A DNA stretch of 58,895 nucleotides from contig LLEU01000048.1 in NCBI GenBank assembly GCA_001567505.1, positions 1 through 58,895 of the forward strand, read 5' to 3'. The position numbers were made by a program, and so were the translations under genes. Under the pieces are notes generated by a model. That model did no database searches and had not been told where the DNA came from. It worked only from the letters and a program-made list of their open reading frames with translations. Shown one piece after another: positions 49,616 through 58,895 of the stretch. How positions within the stretch are numbered: position 1 is the stretch's first letter; each line of letters begins with the position of its first letter. This DNA is from Acidobacteria bacterium OLB17 (GTDB lineage Bacteria; Acidobacteriota; Blastocatellia; Pyrinomonadales; Pyrinomonadaceae).

Positions 49616-49771
49616 TGAATTGACCTCCTCGATCTGAATTGAGTTTATAACCCGATTTTATGGCAAAAAGCCTGAAAAAACAACACTATCGCCGAAATGG
49701 AGCCGATCGAGAGTTATCTGGCAGGGTGCGGCAGAGTTTCGAAGAGCGGTGATGGAAGGGAATTGTAAGGT

Positions 49772-49795
49772 GCGGCCGGATGCGGATCCGGCCGC
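49772..49795. terminator. Ten-pair GC-rich hairpin between two exported-protein genes
   Basis: GCGGCCGGAT (49772-49781) pairs perfectly with ATCCGGCCGC (49786-49795) with a four-base loop. No T run follows on either strand. It lies just past the 3' end of the DUF4139 gene. The rest of the 49616-49828 gap shows nothing else. Confidence 0.55.
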
Positions 49796-49828
49796 GTCAT
49801 TATCTGAAGATGGTCGGCGAATGGCCGA

Positions 49829-52060
49829 TCAATTCAATTCAAGATCGATGATCATATTGGCGAGTTTTTTCTCAAGAGTATCCTTTTCGGCGAGCAACTG
49901 ACGCCGTTCGGCTGCCAAGGCCTCAATGCGGGTCTCTTGCTCGTCGGCCCGTGAAATGTACCGCGAGATAAGGGTCTTTCCGCCCGTCGTCTTTGTCAAA
50001 GCTTCTATATTCTCTCTCAGGCGTGACTGGTCGGCCGCGATCTCCGCGGCCTCTTTTTCACCACGCTCGATCTTCAGGTCGATGTCGTTGATCTTTAGTC
50101 GCAGGTCAACCAGCGGAGCGAGTTTCGCCCGTGTGGCCTCGTCGATCGTCTTCTTGACGACGAGGGCGTGCAGGTCTTTCGGCGAAAGCGTCCGCAACTC
50201 GTATTTATCCATCATCCCGAGGTTCTCGCCGATCGTGATCTCGCGCGTTTCGAACGGCTTTAGTTCAACACGGAAACGGTAAAATCGTGCGGTCACGCTC
50301 GCCGGCTTTTGCGTATCGGCGGAAAGCTCCCAGCCGTTGCGTACCGGACGTTCGATGTACAGGACACGCGGCAAATGCGTCTGGTTCGAGAGCCAATACG
50401 TCTTTCGCAGCGTCTTGAAATAATGGATCTGAAAAACGCCCTCGACCGCCTTGATCAGCTTTGCGGGTTGGCGGTCTTCCGCGGTCTTCATCCGAATGAG
50501 CGTGCCGAGATCGACACCGTAGGAGATCAGGCGTTCCTCGCGGGGATTGAGACGCTGCATCAAGGCCTCGCCCGCGTAAGAGCCTGCATCCATTACGGTT
50601 AACGGCCCACCTTCGAACGTAAGGTCGGAGGTGTTCTTTAGGCGGACGCCGATGCGTGCACGCGGGGTCGAGCTTGCGGCCGCTGTCTCCGGATCTTCCG
50701 GATCCGCTTCGGCCTCCGTCGTTACGGTCGAGACATCAACGTCGCGAAAGATGGACACTCGCTCGCCTTCCATTTTGGTTTGAATTATCGGGATCAGTGC
50801 CGAGTGGTTACGGACGACCGTGACCGGTTCGAGGATCTTGTATTCGAAAAGGTCGCCGGCCGATTCTCCGATCGCTGCCGTACTGACGCCGGAATTCCTG
50901 CCGGTCAACTCATCGCTTAAGCCGGAGCCCTTAAACCCTGAAGAGACGATGTAATTGCCGTTCGCCGAGGAGAAAAGACGCAGCTTCGGTGCGGGCAGCG
51001 GCGCGGCGGCGCTAGCTCCCCCGCCGTATCCATCACCGCTGCCGTTTCCGTTACCGCTGCTGAAACCGCTCCCTTCGCCCGCTTCAGGATCGTAGATCTG
51101 CGGTACAAGGTTCAGGTCTTCGGGGATCGGGATGATCGGGCGATAGCGATACAGCGGCTTTTGAAGGTTCTGAATGAACGAGACAGGTGAGCCCGATATC
51201 ATCGAAAGCTCGATATTTCGCCAGTCCTCATCGCCGACGTTATCGACGATCGCCCAGCCCTGGAAGAACGGGTCGCCTTTCTCGTCAAGGACGACGCGGT
51301 AGCTCGTCTTCCAGATGGGAGCAGCGACCGTGTAGCTCACCGAGATCTCTCGCGGGCCTGTTCCGCGAGCCGAGATCGTGATCGTCTTTGAATCCCGCCT
51401 GCGGGCCGACGACACGGCATCCGCAAATTCATTCAGGTCGCGTCGCGTATTCGCGTCGAGCAATTTGACGCTGCGGATCTCGGAGAGCGGAATGCTCGTC
51501 AACTCACCGTTCTGGGAACCGATCACGACAGAGTATTCGGTCATCTGCTTGCTCTCGTCTTTTGCGCCCACGCTTACCTGTTTCTTATCCACAGTGACGA
51601 TCGCGCCGCTCGCTGTTCCTCTTGCATACGTTATCAAGACGTTGTCGCCCTGAAGCTGGCTGAGGATGTTCGCGAGGCCGCCGCGTGAGTCGGCCGAATC
51701 CTCGGTCTCTGCATCGACCGTGAAGGGGATCTCAGCGGTCCTCGCCGATGCCGGCTGGGACGAGCCGTAGCTGATCGAGCCGATCTTTCCCTGGCCGCGG
51801 TCAATGACGACCATCGATTTCAGGACGTCATCGACCTGCGACTGCCGGAAAACAAGGTCGATGTCCGCATTTCCGTCAACGGCGCCGCGACGTTCGATAT
51901 ACGCGATGCCATTCGAATAAAGCACGACCCGCTTTATCGGAAGCGTCGATGCTGCGGCCGGCGGCGTTGCGGTGGAAGCGACCTCGTTCCTCTGCTTTTG
52001 CGCAACGACAGGGCTGAAAAAGAGCGCACAAATGACCGACAAAATAGACAGGTATCTCAT
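49829..52060 (-). CDS. Exported DUF4139-domain protein
   Basis: This 743-residue protein has a signal peptide (YLSILSVICALFFSPVVAQ). The N-terminal part has the DUF4140-like start (IKRVVLYSNGIAYIERRG) and the DUF4139 core (ISVSYTVAAPIWKTSYRVVL, WAIVDNVGDEDWRNIELSMI, RVSIFRDVDVSTV). A Gly/Ser-rich spacer is at about 345-365. The C-terminal ~120 residues form a coiled coil (KLAPLVDLRLKINDIDLKIE to KDTLEKKLANMIID). The MuiA-type family has no proven function. A weak GAGAACTATT precedes the ATG. It is divergent from the AIPR gene. Confidence 0.85.
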   Translation of the reverse strand: MRYLSILSVICALFFSPVVAQKQRNEVASTATPPAAASTLPIKRVVLYSNGIAYIERRGAVDGNADIDLVFRQSQVDDVLKSMVVIDRGQGKIGSISYGSSQPASARTAEIPFTVDAETEDSADSRGGLANILSQLQGDNVLITYARGTASGAIVTVDKKQVSVGAKDESKQMTEYSVVIGSQNGELTSIPLSEIRSVKLLDANTRRDLNEFADAVSSARRRDSKTITISARGTGPREISVSYTVAAPIWKTSYRVVLDEKGDPFFQGWAIVDNVGDEDWRNIELSMISGSPVSFIQNLQKPLYRYRPIIPIPEDLNLVPQIYDPEAGEGSGFSSGNGNGSGDGYGGGASAAAPLPAPKLRLFSSANGNYIVSSGFKGSGLSDELTGRNSGVSTAAIGESAGDLFEYKILEPVTVVRNHSALIPIIQTKMEGERVSIFRDVDVSTVTTEAEADPEDPETAAASSTPRARIGVRLKNTSDLTFEGGPLTVMDAGSYAGEALMQRLNPREERLISYGVDLGTLIRMKTAEDRQPAKLIKAVEGVFQIHYFKTLRKTYWLSNQTHLPRVLYIERPVRNGWELSADTQKPASVTARFYRFRVELKPFETREITIGENLGMMDKYELRTLSPKDLHALVVKKTIDEATRAKLAPLVDLRLKINDIDLKIERGEKEAAEIAADQSRLRENIEALTKTTGGKTLISRYISRADEQETRIEALAAERRQLLAEKDTLEKKLANMIIDLELN

Positions 52061-52215
52061 AATAGTTCTCGGAATTTCGCCCGAGGCAAAGGACGATCGA
52101 ATTTGACTGCACTAAAAGATGCAGCGAGATGTTGAAATGGTTGCTTTTCGTGGGCAACCTGCGTCCTTTTCCTAGATGTCCACTTCTGACGCGACCCTCG
52201 CGATTTGTATATGAA

Positions 52216-52245
52216 TTGACAAGCGAGTCCAATTACCACTAGTAT
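52216..52245 (+). promoter_or_regulatory. Sigma70 promoter of the AIPR gene
   Basis: TTGACA (52216-52221), 18 bases, and TAGTAT (52240-52245). The -10 covers an upstream in-frame ATG at 52244, so that ATG cannot be in the transcript. This decides the start in favour of the ATG at 52337. Confidence 0.75.
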
Positions 52246-52261
52246 GGTTTCGTCACTAGTA
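52237..52261 (+). repeat. Direct repeat CACTAGTA twice around the AIPR transcription start
   Basis: CACTAGTA occurs at 52237-52244 and again at 52254-52261, 17 bases apart, overlapping the -10 and the expected start site. Each copy contains the palindrome ACTAGT. This is a typical operator arrangement; the regulator is not in the window. Confidence 0.5.
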
Positions 52262-52336
52262 GTTGATTCTCTAGCTGATGTCCAACTTGGACTCGATTTT
52301 ACGAGGAATAAACCTCTAAAAATTAAGGAAAATTTT

Positions 52337-53578
52337 ATGAAATATACGATATCCGCAGACGCGGATTTTGTCCGAACTTTACGAGACCCTAACAGCCCGA
52401 CGATTCGTGTTCTCCACGCATTTGTTCCCGTTGACAGGTTGCCCACCAATCTTCCGCTTGATCCTGACCCCCGACGACCGAAAGAAACTGGAGAAGTGCC
52501 GAAAAGAATCCTTAGTTCGCTTAAAACCAATGATGGTCGATTTCATTTGCTAAATCGGGGTATTACGATTTCGTGTGAGTCATGTGTTTTTGATAATCAG
52601 AGAAATGAGCTGGTTTTGACAATTCCTTCTGGTGATGGACGCTACGGGATTATCGATGGTGGCCACACTTACAATTCCATCCTTAAGGCAAAGCTGACTC
52701 GGGACGGCAAAGATACGACAGGTTCTAGCTCATCGAAGTCAGATCTTCAAGATGAGAACCTTTCAGCTCAGTATGCCCATCTGGAGATACTTGAACATGT
52801 TGAGGAACATCTTGCCGATATTGCAGAGGCCCGCAATTTCAGCGTCCAACTAAAAGCGACAACGCTTGCGCACTATAAGCACAAGTTTGATTGGCTTGTT
52901 GAAGCTTTAGGAAAAGAGCGGGCGGGAAAGATAATCCGTCTTAGTGAAAACGACGAACAGCCGGTAAACATTCTGGATGTTGTGCAAGTTTTAGGGGCAA
53001 TTAACCCGACGCTCTTTCCCGATGAACGCCCAGCCCAAGACGCGTACAAAACGGCTGGAAAGCTACTCGCCTACATGATAGACGACGAAGATCCTTACGA
53101 GTTTAAGAAGCTAGCAAACGTCGCCTTAGACGTTCTTAAGCTATACGACTACGTCCGATTTCATTTTCAGGAAAAGTACAATGCTCCCGACGATTCCGGA
53201 CGCCGTGGGAAGTTTGCGGCCCGGCGTGAGACAAAGGAATCACAACCCAAGAGAGGAGCGAAGCTAAAGGCGACATACTATTGGGAAGACCCCGACAACC
53301 CGAAGAGTGGGGAGTTGGTGATTGACAAAGGGCTTGCCATTCCGTTGATATCGGGTTTTCGCGTCTTACTTCAAAAGGATTCCGGTGGAATGTACTCTTG
53401 GACGACAAATCCCTTTACACTCTTCGATACCTATGGAGATCGACTCGTAAGGGCGATTATGAACGCAGCAGAGGAATCTGGAAATCCTTGGGCAGTTGGA
53501 CGTGATCCACAAGTTTACCGGCAACTAACGTCGGAGGTGCGTCGTTGGTACTTGGAAGGAAAACTTGCCTCTAACTAG
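52337..53578 (+). CDS. AIPR-family (abortive-infection type) defence protein
   Basis: This 413-residue protein shows the AIPR family pattern: a short N-terminal region, then HLLNRGITISCESCVFDNQR, then GRYGIIDGGHTYNSILKAKL in place of the family's usual NGxQT motif, and NFSVQLKATTLAHYKHKFDW. Family members are linked to phage resistance, often beside restriction or toxin systems; their biochemistry is not settled. Here it stands alone. Its codons are visibly richer in A and T at third positions than any neighbour's, suggesting recent transfer. The start at 52337 follows AAGGAA by six bases and lies downstream of the promoter. It ends beside sucC, from which a shared hairpin separates it. Confidence 0.72.
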   Translation: MKYTISADADFVRTLRDPNSPTIRVLHAFVPVDRLPTNLPLDPDPRRPKETGEVPKRILSSLKTNDGRFHLLNRGITISCESCVFDNQRNELVLTIPSGDGRYGIIDGGHTYNSILKAKLTRDGKDTTGSSSSKSDLQDENLSAQYAHLEILEHVEEHLADIAEARNFSVQLKATTLAHYKHKFDWLVEALGKERAGKIIRLSENDEQPVNILDVVQVLGAINPTLFPDERPAQDAYKTAGKLLAYMIDDEDPYEFKKLANVALDVLKLYDYVRFHFQEKYNAPDDSGRRGKFAARRETKESQPKRGAKLKATYYWEDPDNPKSGELVIDKGLAIPLISGFRVLLQKDSGGMYSWTTNPFTLFDTYGDRLVRAIMNAAEESGNPWAVGRDPQVYRQLTSEVRRWYLEGKLASN

Positions 53579-53600
53579 GAATTGGCCAAGGGGAAAAGAG

Positions 53601-53621
53601 AAGGCCGCGGTGGGCGGCCTT
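53601..53621. terminator. Bidirectional hairpin between the AIPR gene and sucC
   Basis: AAGGCCGC (53601-53608) pairs with GCGGCCTT (53614-53621). On the minus strand it is followed by CTCTTTTCCCC, a weak T-rich tail suited to ending sucC transcription. Confidence 0.6.
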
Positions 53622-53630
53622 CATTGCAAT

Positions 53631-54794
53631 CTAGGCTCCTGCGGCGGCGACTACTTTTTCCGCCGCGTCGTTCATTCCGGTCGCGGGAATGATGCCGATG
53701 CCGGAGGTTTCGAGTACGCGGCGGCCTTCCTCGACGTTCGTACCTTCGAGGCGGGCGACGATCGGGATCGAGACGCCGAGATTCTTTGCCGCAGCGACAA
53801 CACCGTTCGCGACCATATCGCATCGAACGATGCCGCCGAAAATATTGATCAGCACGGCTTTTACGTTCTCATCCGCAAGCAGGATCTTGAATGCCTGTTC
53901 GACACGCTCCTGCGAAGCACCGCCGCCGACATCGAGGAAGTTCGCAGGTTCACCGCCCGCGAGCTTGATGATGTCCATCGTTGCCATCGCGAGGCCCGCA
54001 CCGTTGACCATGCAGCCGATGTTGCCGTCGAGCTTGATGTAGTTGAGGTCGAATTTCGATGCTTCGATCTCGAGCGGTTCTTCTTCGTTCAGGTCGCGAA
54101 GGCCGGCGAAATCCTTGTGCCGATACATCGCGTTATCGTCGAAGTTCAGTTTGGCGTCGAGGGCGATCAAACGCTCATCTTTTGTCAGCAGGAACGGATT
54201 GATCTCGACAAGGGAAGCGTCCGTTGCCTCGTACGCCTTATAGAGCGAGATCATGAATTTCACGGCCTGATTGACGAGTCCGCTCGGGATACCGAGGCCG
54301 AATGCGAGCGTGCGTGCCTGAAAGGCTTGAAGGCCGACCGCCGGATCGATCGTCTCTTTTAGGATGAGCTCGGGCGTCTCTTCGGCGACCTTCTCGATAT
54401 CCATGCCGCCTGCGGCCGACGCCATAAAGACGTTGCGTCCCGAAACGCGGTCAAGCGTGATGCCGAGATAGAATTCCTTGTCGATCGGCAGGCCCTCTTC
54501 GATAAGAAGCGTCTTGACCTCGCGGCCTTCCGGGCCGGTCTGATGCGTGACGAGCATCATTCCGAGCATTTGCGAAGCGATCTCGCGAGCTTCTTCGGGC
54601 GACTTTGCGAGCTTAACGCCGCCGCCTTTTCCGCGGCCTCCGGCATGGATCTGAGCCTTTACAACGACGACGTCGGTCCCAAGCTCCTTTGCTGCCGCCT
54701 CTGCCTCTTCCGGTGTGCGGGCGACAACGCCGCGTGGCACGGGAACGCCATATTCTTTAAGTATGGCCTTACCTTGATATTCGTGAATTTTCAT
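53631..54794 (-). CDS. sucC: Succinyl-CoA ligase (ADP-forming) beta subunit
   Basis: SucC forms ATP or GTP from succinyl-CoA in the TCA cycle with its partner SucD. The 387-residue protein begins [20 protein letters not shown], has the ATP-grasp region [60 protein letters not shown], and the CoA-ligase C-terminal part [17 protein letters not shown]. sucD, which usually follows directly, is missing; the AIPR gene occupies that side. It lies 45 bases after a DUF4344 gene on the same strand. Confidence 0.97.
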   Translation of the reverse strand: MKIHEYQGKAILKEYGVPVPRGVVARTPEEAEAAAKELGTDVVVVKAQIHAGGRGKGGGVKLAKSPEEAREIASQMLGMMLVTHQTGPEGREVKTLLIEEGLPIDKEFYLGITLDRVSGRNVFMASAAGGMDIEKVAEETPELILKETIDPAVGLQAFQARTLAFGLGIPSGLVNQAVKFMISLYKAYEATDASLVEINPFLLTKDERLIALDAKLNFDDNAMYRHKDFAGLRDLNEEEPLEIEASKFDLNYIKLDGNIGCMVNGAGLAMATMDIIKLAGGEPANFLDVGGGASQERVEQAFKILLADENVKAVLINIFGGIVRCDMVANGVVAAAKNLGVSIPIVARLEGTNVEEGRRVLETSGIGIIPATGMNDAAEKVVAAAGA

Positions 54795-54839
54795 AAAATG
54801 TAGATTTTATCCGAAGCCCTCGAACGAATCAACGGCGGG

Positions 54840-55700
54840 CTATTTTCTTCGATACGGCTCGAGAAGGCTCGTCCAGCTGCTTTTCGAGCGGGAATATTCC
54901 GCCTGACAACGCCCCGCACGTTCGGGCGGCAGCGTCCGATCGGTCACGAGGGATTGATACTTCGCCGTATCCGAACCATAGAGCATACATAGCGAGTTGT
55001 AGAATCGCTGCTCTTGGAGCAGATGCTCGTCGGCGAGGTCGAGACGGTCCGTACCAGAACGCTTCGAGTCGATCTCGAACGCCTTTGCGGCCGCGAGTAC
55101 GGCATCGACGCCGTCCTTGCCGAGATATTCGATATTGATATATGCCGAGCAGCGGTCGGCCGCATCCTCTTCGTTCCCGGTGATCGGCAGCGTGTAGAGG
55201 TCGATGAGTGCGTGTCCGACCTCGTGCAGAAAGACGAATCGAACGGCATTGAACATCTGGTCGTAGGCCTCCGCGCTTGATTCACCCGCAGAGCGAAAGA
55301 CCTTGTAAAAATGATCCATCAGCTCGAAACACACCGTAACCGACGGGTCTTTCGGCGTGTAGAACGCATTTACACGTCCGCATTCCGAGGTGCGGAGCGT
55401 CACGTCACGGGGAAGGATCAGAGCGGCATTGAGCTTATCTGCGGCCTTTTCCAGGAGTTTTGCGGAGCGGATCTGCCGGTCGATCTCGGCAAAACGTGCC
55501 GACCGCGGCGAACCGTGATCGACCTTGAAATCGCCGTTATCCTGATCGGCAATGAAGTTCGACGGCTGGCCTTCCACCGTCGGCGCCGCCGCCGGAGTAT
55601 TCACCGTCGGGCTCTTCTCCGAGCGCCAAAAACACGCCGTGACCAGCAGGAGAAGTCCGATGACGATGACCAAATTCGTCAGATTTTGTCGCATAGACAA
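54840..55700 (-). CDS. DUF4344 putative metallopeptidase lipoprotein
   Basis: The protein has 286 residues. The N-terminus (VIVIGLLLLVTACFWRSEKS) is a lipoprotein signal with Cys at about residue 23. A zinc-protease motif FLHEVGHALIDL sits near residue 155, followed by GNEEDAADRCSAYI, which supplies a likely third ligand. Four other Cys residues may form disulfides. The pattern fits DUF4344, a family of predicted periplasmic metallopeptidases. Substrate is unknown. The gene is followed by sucC with no clear functional link. Confidence 0.82.
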   Translation of the reverse strand: MSMRQNLTNLVIVIGLLLLVTACFWRSEKSPTVNTPAAAPTVEGQPSNFIADQDNGDFKVDHGSPRSARFAEIDRQIRSAKLLEKAADKLNAALILPRDVTLRTSECGRVNAFYTPKDPSVTVCFELMDHFYKVFRSAGESSAEAYDQMFNAVRFVFLHEVGHALIDLYTLPITGNEEDAADRCSAYINIEYLGKDGVDAVLAAAKAFEIDSKRSGTDRLDLADEHLLQEQRFYNSLCMLYGSDTAKYQSLVTDRTLPPERAGRCQAEYSRSKSSWTSLLEPYRRK

Positions 55701-55790
55701 GCGAGACTGTCGGAAATCTGATTAGACTAGGTTTTGAGCACCAATGTCAATTATTTCCCGTTGCTTTGTCTAACGCGACTCTCGAAGGTT

Positions 55791-57514
55791 CTATTTTGTC
55801 TTTTCAAAAACCGTGATCGGAGGATTCACATAATAGCCGGGGCCGACCAAAGTGTCGTTCAAAAAGAATCGTTCGAAGAGCGGCGGTGTTTCAAATTTCG
55901 CGGTCGCGGTATATCCAAGGTTACCCAACTCGTTGTAAACCGAGTCTGGAAAAAAATAGCTGCGGTCAGAACCAATCGGGCTGGCGAAATCCGGCTGTCC
56001 AAGAATATATCGAGGCGAGTTTCCCAAGACCTTATCCATTGGGGCGGGGTCGGCGAACAGTTTGAGCAGTTGTATATCTGCATTGATAGGAGGAAGTACG
56101 TTCTGCGATGTAAAGAATGCAAGCTCGTCACCGGGCCTTGAATTTTGGTCGAGCCATTTTCCTGCTTGATATCGAGAATCGAAGTACATCTGGTACGTCA
56201 GGTTCACACAACGTAAGCCCAGCCATCCATAACCTGCGATCGCGCACGACAGGGCGACAGGAACGAGCCAACGCGGCCGCTCATCCTGGATAGATACAGC
56301 GAGTGCCCGGCCGATAAAAAATGAAAAAATGTAGGTCGTCAGTATGATGTATCGGAACTGTGTATAGCGAACCGCCCACACGACGAATACAAGATGGCCA
56401 ACTAGCATCGCACATAAGATCCGCGTAAAAGGACCTGTGCGAAGGGTCAATAAGAGTCCAGCAATGCCGACGGCGAGGAACACCGGCCCGATCGAGAAAA
56501 ACAGCTCTGTGAGTACTTCCCAGGTCAAGACTGAATAGCCGTAGAGAGTTGCCGGCTGTCCGAAGCGAGCAGTAATACCATAAAAATTCTGCTCGTAATT
56601 CCTAATATATACGAAGTGTCCGATGAATCGGTGCGGACTGATCACCAGCCCGCTTGCGAACACAAACGCGATCGATCCGCACAGCCCCAAAACGAACGGG
56701 AACTTCCATGTTCGAATCGCGGAGAGGTCCGCCTTGTTCTGCCAAAGATAGACAGCGACGAGAGCTAATAGGCCCAGGAACAGCGGACCGAACGCCTGAT
56801 CCTTTGTCGTTACCGCAAAGGCGGCGAAGACCCCGACAAGAGCGGCTCGCCTGTTTGTAAAGCCCATGGCGAGACAGCGAGCGATCATCAAAATAACAAG
56901 ACTCTCCCAAAACAGGAGCGGGATATCGAGCGTCCCGACTCGGGCGTATAGAAGATCGGTGTCGGCAGGGCAACCGCGGCGGCCGCGAACCTCGCGGTCG
57001 GCTTGTCCCAAATGGTGCGGGCCGTTAGGTAGCAATTGACGACAACGCCGGTTGCCATCAAAACCGTGACCGCGCGGCCGATAAGGGCAAAATGTTCGAG
57101 AGCCGCGACCGGATCTTGGAATCCAAAAGGGTACACTGACGATGACCCCGAGATGCCGCCGGTCAAGTAAAGGAACGCGACGTATGGGATGTAAAAGATC
57201 CCTAGCACGAGGTAATGCAACGGCGGATACGCCACGTACCAATCAGGCTGTGGTGCGACGAACAGGTGATGGATCTCGACGAGCGTCGGTAGGCCGGCAA
57301 TGGCGTCGAGATCCCAGCCATGGACGGTAAGTGGGTGGGTCGCGTGCGGAAGGCCCCAGCCGATCCCCGGAATGAAAGTAAGTAGGGCTGCCAGGGCGAC
57401 GACCCAGAGTTCACGTTCGCGAGATACTTGATCGCTGAAACGCGAAACCGCTGAGGCCAATGCCCGTGCAAACGATCTTTGTGGGAGATCGAGGTGAACT
57501 TTGTCCGCTGTCAT
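55791..57514 (-). CDS. GT39/ArnT-like membrane glycosyltransferase (one frame break near 56944)
   Basis: The repaired protein is about 574 aa with roughly eleven membrane helices. The N-terminal loop (HPLTVHGWDLDAI) holds acidic residues in the position expected for the GT-C catalytic site. FGFQDPVAALEHFALIGRAV and TKDQAFGPLFLGLLALVAVY are typical of PMT-family polyprenyl-sugar transferases. The frame breaks after PTPIFYT near 56944; adding one base joins it to ARVGTLDIPLLFWESLVILM. The sugar and acceptor cannot be told. The upstream region (57515-57620) is A/T-rich. No glycan cluster surrounds it. Confidence 0.8.
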
Positions 57515-57621
57515 CAGCTTGTTGGTTAATATTTGTGAGTATTTTGATGTGTTTCCATCTCAATATGGTGTTGAAAAGGGACGGAAACTAACAAAAATTA
57601 ACACAACAATGCTGATTTAGC

Positions 57622-57663
57622 AACAAAATTTGGGCGTCCACCAATACGTCGGTGGAAGCCCAA
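57622..57663 (-). terminator. Terminator after pepA
   Basis: On the minus strand TTGGGC and CCACC (57663-57651) pair with GGTGG and GCCCAA (57642-57630), followed by ATTTTGTTG. It ends pepA transcription ahead of the GT39-like gene. Confidence 0.7.
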
Positions 57664-57693
57664 AACGTGAATACGGAACTCGCAGGACCCGTC

Positions 57694-58895
57694 CTATTGC
57701 GATCTTTCGACCAGCTCGATAAGACTGCGAATGGCAACTCCGGTCGGGCCTTTGGCCTGGAACGGGCGAACGCTGTCGTTCCAGGCGGTCCCGGCAATAT
57801 CGAGATGGGCCCACTTTGCATTGTCGATGAACTCCTGAATGAATACGGCTCCCATGATCGTGCCGGCTTTTCCGCGAGGGCCGATATTCTTGATGTCGGC
57901 GATGTCGCTTTTGATCATCTTGCTGTATTCCTTGCCGACCGGCAGCTGCCAGAAGCCTTCGCCTTCCTTCTTGCCGCAGGAGATGATCTCGTCCACAAGT
58001 GCCTGATCGTTGCCCATAATGCCGGTGTTCTCACCGCCGAGGGCGATGATGACGGCGCCGGTAAGCGTTGCCATATCTACGATCCGCGTCGCACCCTGCT
58101 TTTCGGCCCAGGCGACCGCGTCGGCGAGGATGAGGCGGCCTTCGGCGTCGGTGTTGAGGATCTCGATCGTCTTGCCGTTCATCGCGGTGACGACGTCGCT
58201 CGGACGCGAAGCCTTTCCGTCCGGCATATTCTCGACGGCGGCGACAACGCCGATCACCGGCACGCTCGGCTTGAGCAGAGCGATCGCACGCATCGTCCCG
58301 ATGACGGTCGCTCCCCCGCTCATGTCGTACTTCATTGCGTCCATACCGTCGCCGGGTTTTAGCGAAATGCCGCCGGTATCGAAGGTGATGCCTTTGCCGA
58401 CCAAAGCGAGAAGTTCGCCGTCCTTGGCGGTTGACTTCGCCGGAGTGTAGCGGAGAGTTATGAGTTTCGCGGGTTGCTCGGAGCCGATCGAAACGCTCAT
58501 CAGCGAGCCCATTCCGAGCTTCGTCATCTTCGCTTCGTCGAGCACTTCGCACTTCAAGCCGACCTCGGCGGCCATTGCCTGCGCGCGGCGTGCCATTTCG
58601 GTCGGAGTGAGGATATTCGGCGGCTCGTTGGCGAGATCGCGAGTGAAGTTCATCGATTCGCCGATCGCGACGCCGCGAGCGATCGCGCTTTTTACGTCGG
58701 CGGGTTTTTGGCCTTCGGCGGCGATCATTACGGTCGAGAGTTTCGGCTCGGACTTGTCCTTCGTGCGATATTTATGGAGCTCGAATTGGCTCGTCACGAC
58801 GCCTTGGACGGCATTTGCGATCGCGCCCGACAGCCGCAGTGAAAGCGCGAGGGATTTGACCTTGCCTTTGCCGATCGGCCCGTCGCAGCCGTGCC
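57694..58895 (-). CDS. pepA: Leucyl aminopeptidase, peptidase family M17 (5' truncated by the window edge)
   Basis: M17 aminopeptidases remove N-terminal residues from peptides using two metal ions. The signature NTDAEGRLILADAVAWAEKQ is present, as are the metal-site regions LVGKGITFDTGGISLKPGDG and KYDMSGGATVIGTM. RDLANEPPNILTPTEMARRA marks the inter-domain segment. The frame stays open to the window end: upstream of a GTG at 58797 it reads SLALSLRLSGAIANAVQGVV, which belongs to the N-terminal domain. About 400 residues are visible, so roughly the first 90-100 are outside the window. Confidence 0.95.
   Translation of the reverse strand, partial: HGCDGPIGKGKVKSLALSLRLSGAIANAVQGVVTSQFELHKYRTKDKSEPKLSTVMIAAEGQKPADVKSAIARGVAIGESMNFTRDLANEPPNILTPTEMARRAQAMAAEVGLKCEVLDEAKMTKLGMGSLMSVSIGSEQPAKLITLRYTPAKSTAKDGELLALVGKGITFDTGGISLKPGDGMDAMKYDMSGGATVIGTMRAIALLKPSVPVIGVVAAVENMPDGKASRPSDVVTAMNGKTIEILNTDAEGRLILADAVAWAEKQGATRIVDMATLTGAVIIALGGENTGIMGNDQALVDEIISCGKKEGEGFWQLPVGKEYSKMIKSDIADIKNIGPRGKAGTIMGAVFIQEFIDNAKWAHLDIAGTAWNDSVRPFQAKGPTGVAIRSLIELVERSQ

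Overview
The window is a moderately GC-rich, gene-dense chromosomal segment carrying mostly housekeeping genes. Several features suggest an Acidobacteriota relative of the Blastocatellia/Pyrinomonadales type: a PEP-CTERM sorting tail, exported tetratricopeptide-repeat (TPR) proteins, a c-di-GMP-type riboswitch, a cyanophycin gene set, and a mix of Shine-Dalgarno and apparently short-leader or leaderless genes. The taxon is an inference; no rRNA gene is present.

Layout. 1-2.8 kb: the end of a PEP-CTERM protein, an exported OmpA-like protein and glycyl-tRNA synthetase. 2.8-8 kb: an APC-type permease, a tRNA nucleotidyltransferase and an ACT-malic enzyme. 8.1-16.7 kb: hflX, a PgpH-like c-di-AMP phosphodiesterase, a HIT protein, an HU-like protein, rpsA and pilT. 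16.9-21.9 kb: two envelope-type proteins, a DUF2911 protein and an EF-G paralogue. 22.1-27.2 kb: a strongly folded, unclassified RNA element, then two paralogous exported TPR proteins flanking murB. 27.2-35.8 kb: carB, a DUF4919 protein, and a full cyanophycin set (cyanophycinase, cyanophycin synthetase, isoaspartyl peptidase). 35.9-40.1 kb: a metal block with an exported CbiX-like protein behind a Fur box and a merR-copA pair. 40.1-47.8 kb: a GEMM riboswitch with a CAP protein, then the conserved series ispE, tRNA-Gln, prs, rplY, pth, rpsF, rpsR, rplI, dnaB and a DinB/YfiT gene. 47.8-58.9 kb: an acyltransferase-like membrane protein, exported proteins, an A/T-richer AIPR-type defence gene, sucC, a DUF4344 lipoprotein, a GT39-like membrane protein and truncated pepA.

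Sequence quality. At least nine genes, several of them housekeeping, contain single-base frame breaks, mostly one-base losses in short homopolymers. This pattern looks like uncorrected long-read error rather than gene decay, so those genes are annotated as whole genes with the break position given.

The items most worth a second look are the folded RNA at 22140-22434, the 7-1-7 Fur box in front of the CbiX-like gene, the GEMM riboswitch controlling the CAP protein, the AIPR gene with repeats around its start site, and the compact cyanophycin cluster.
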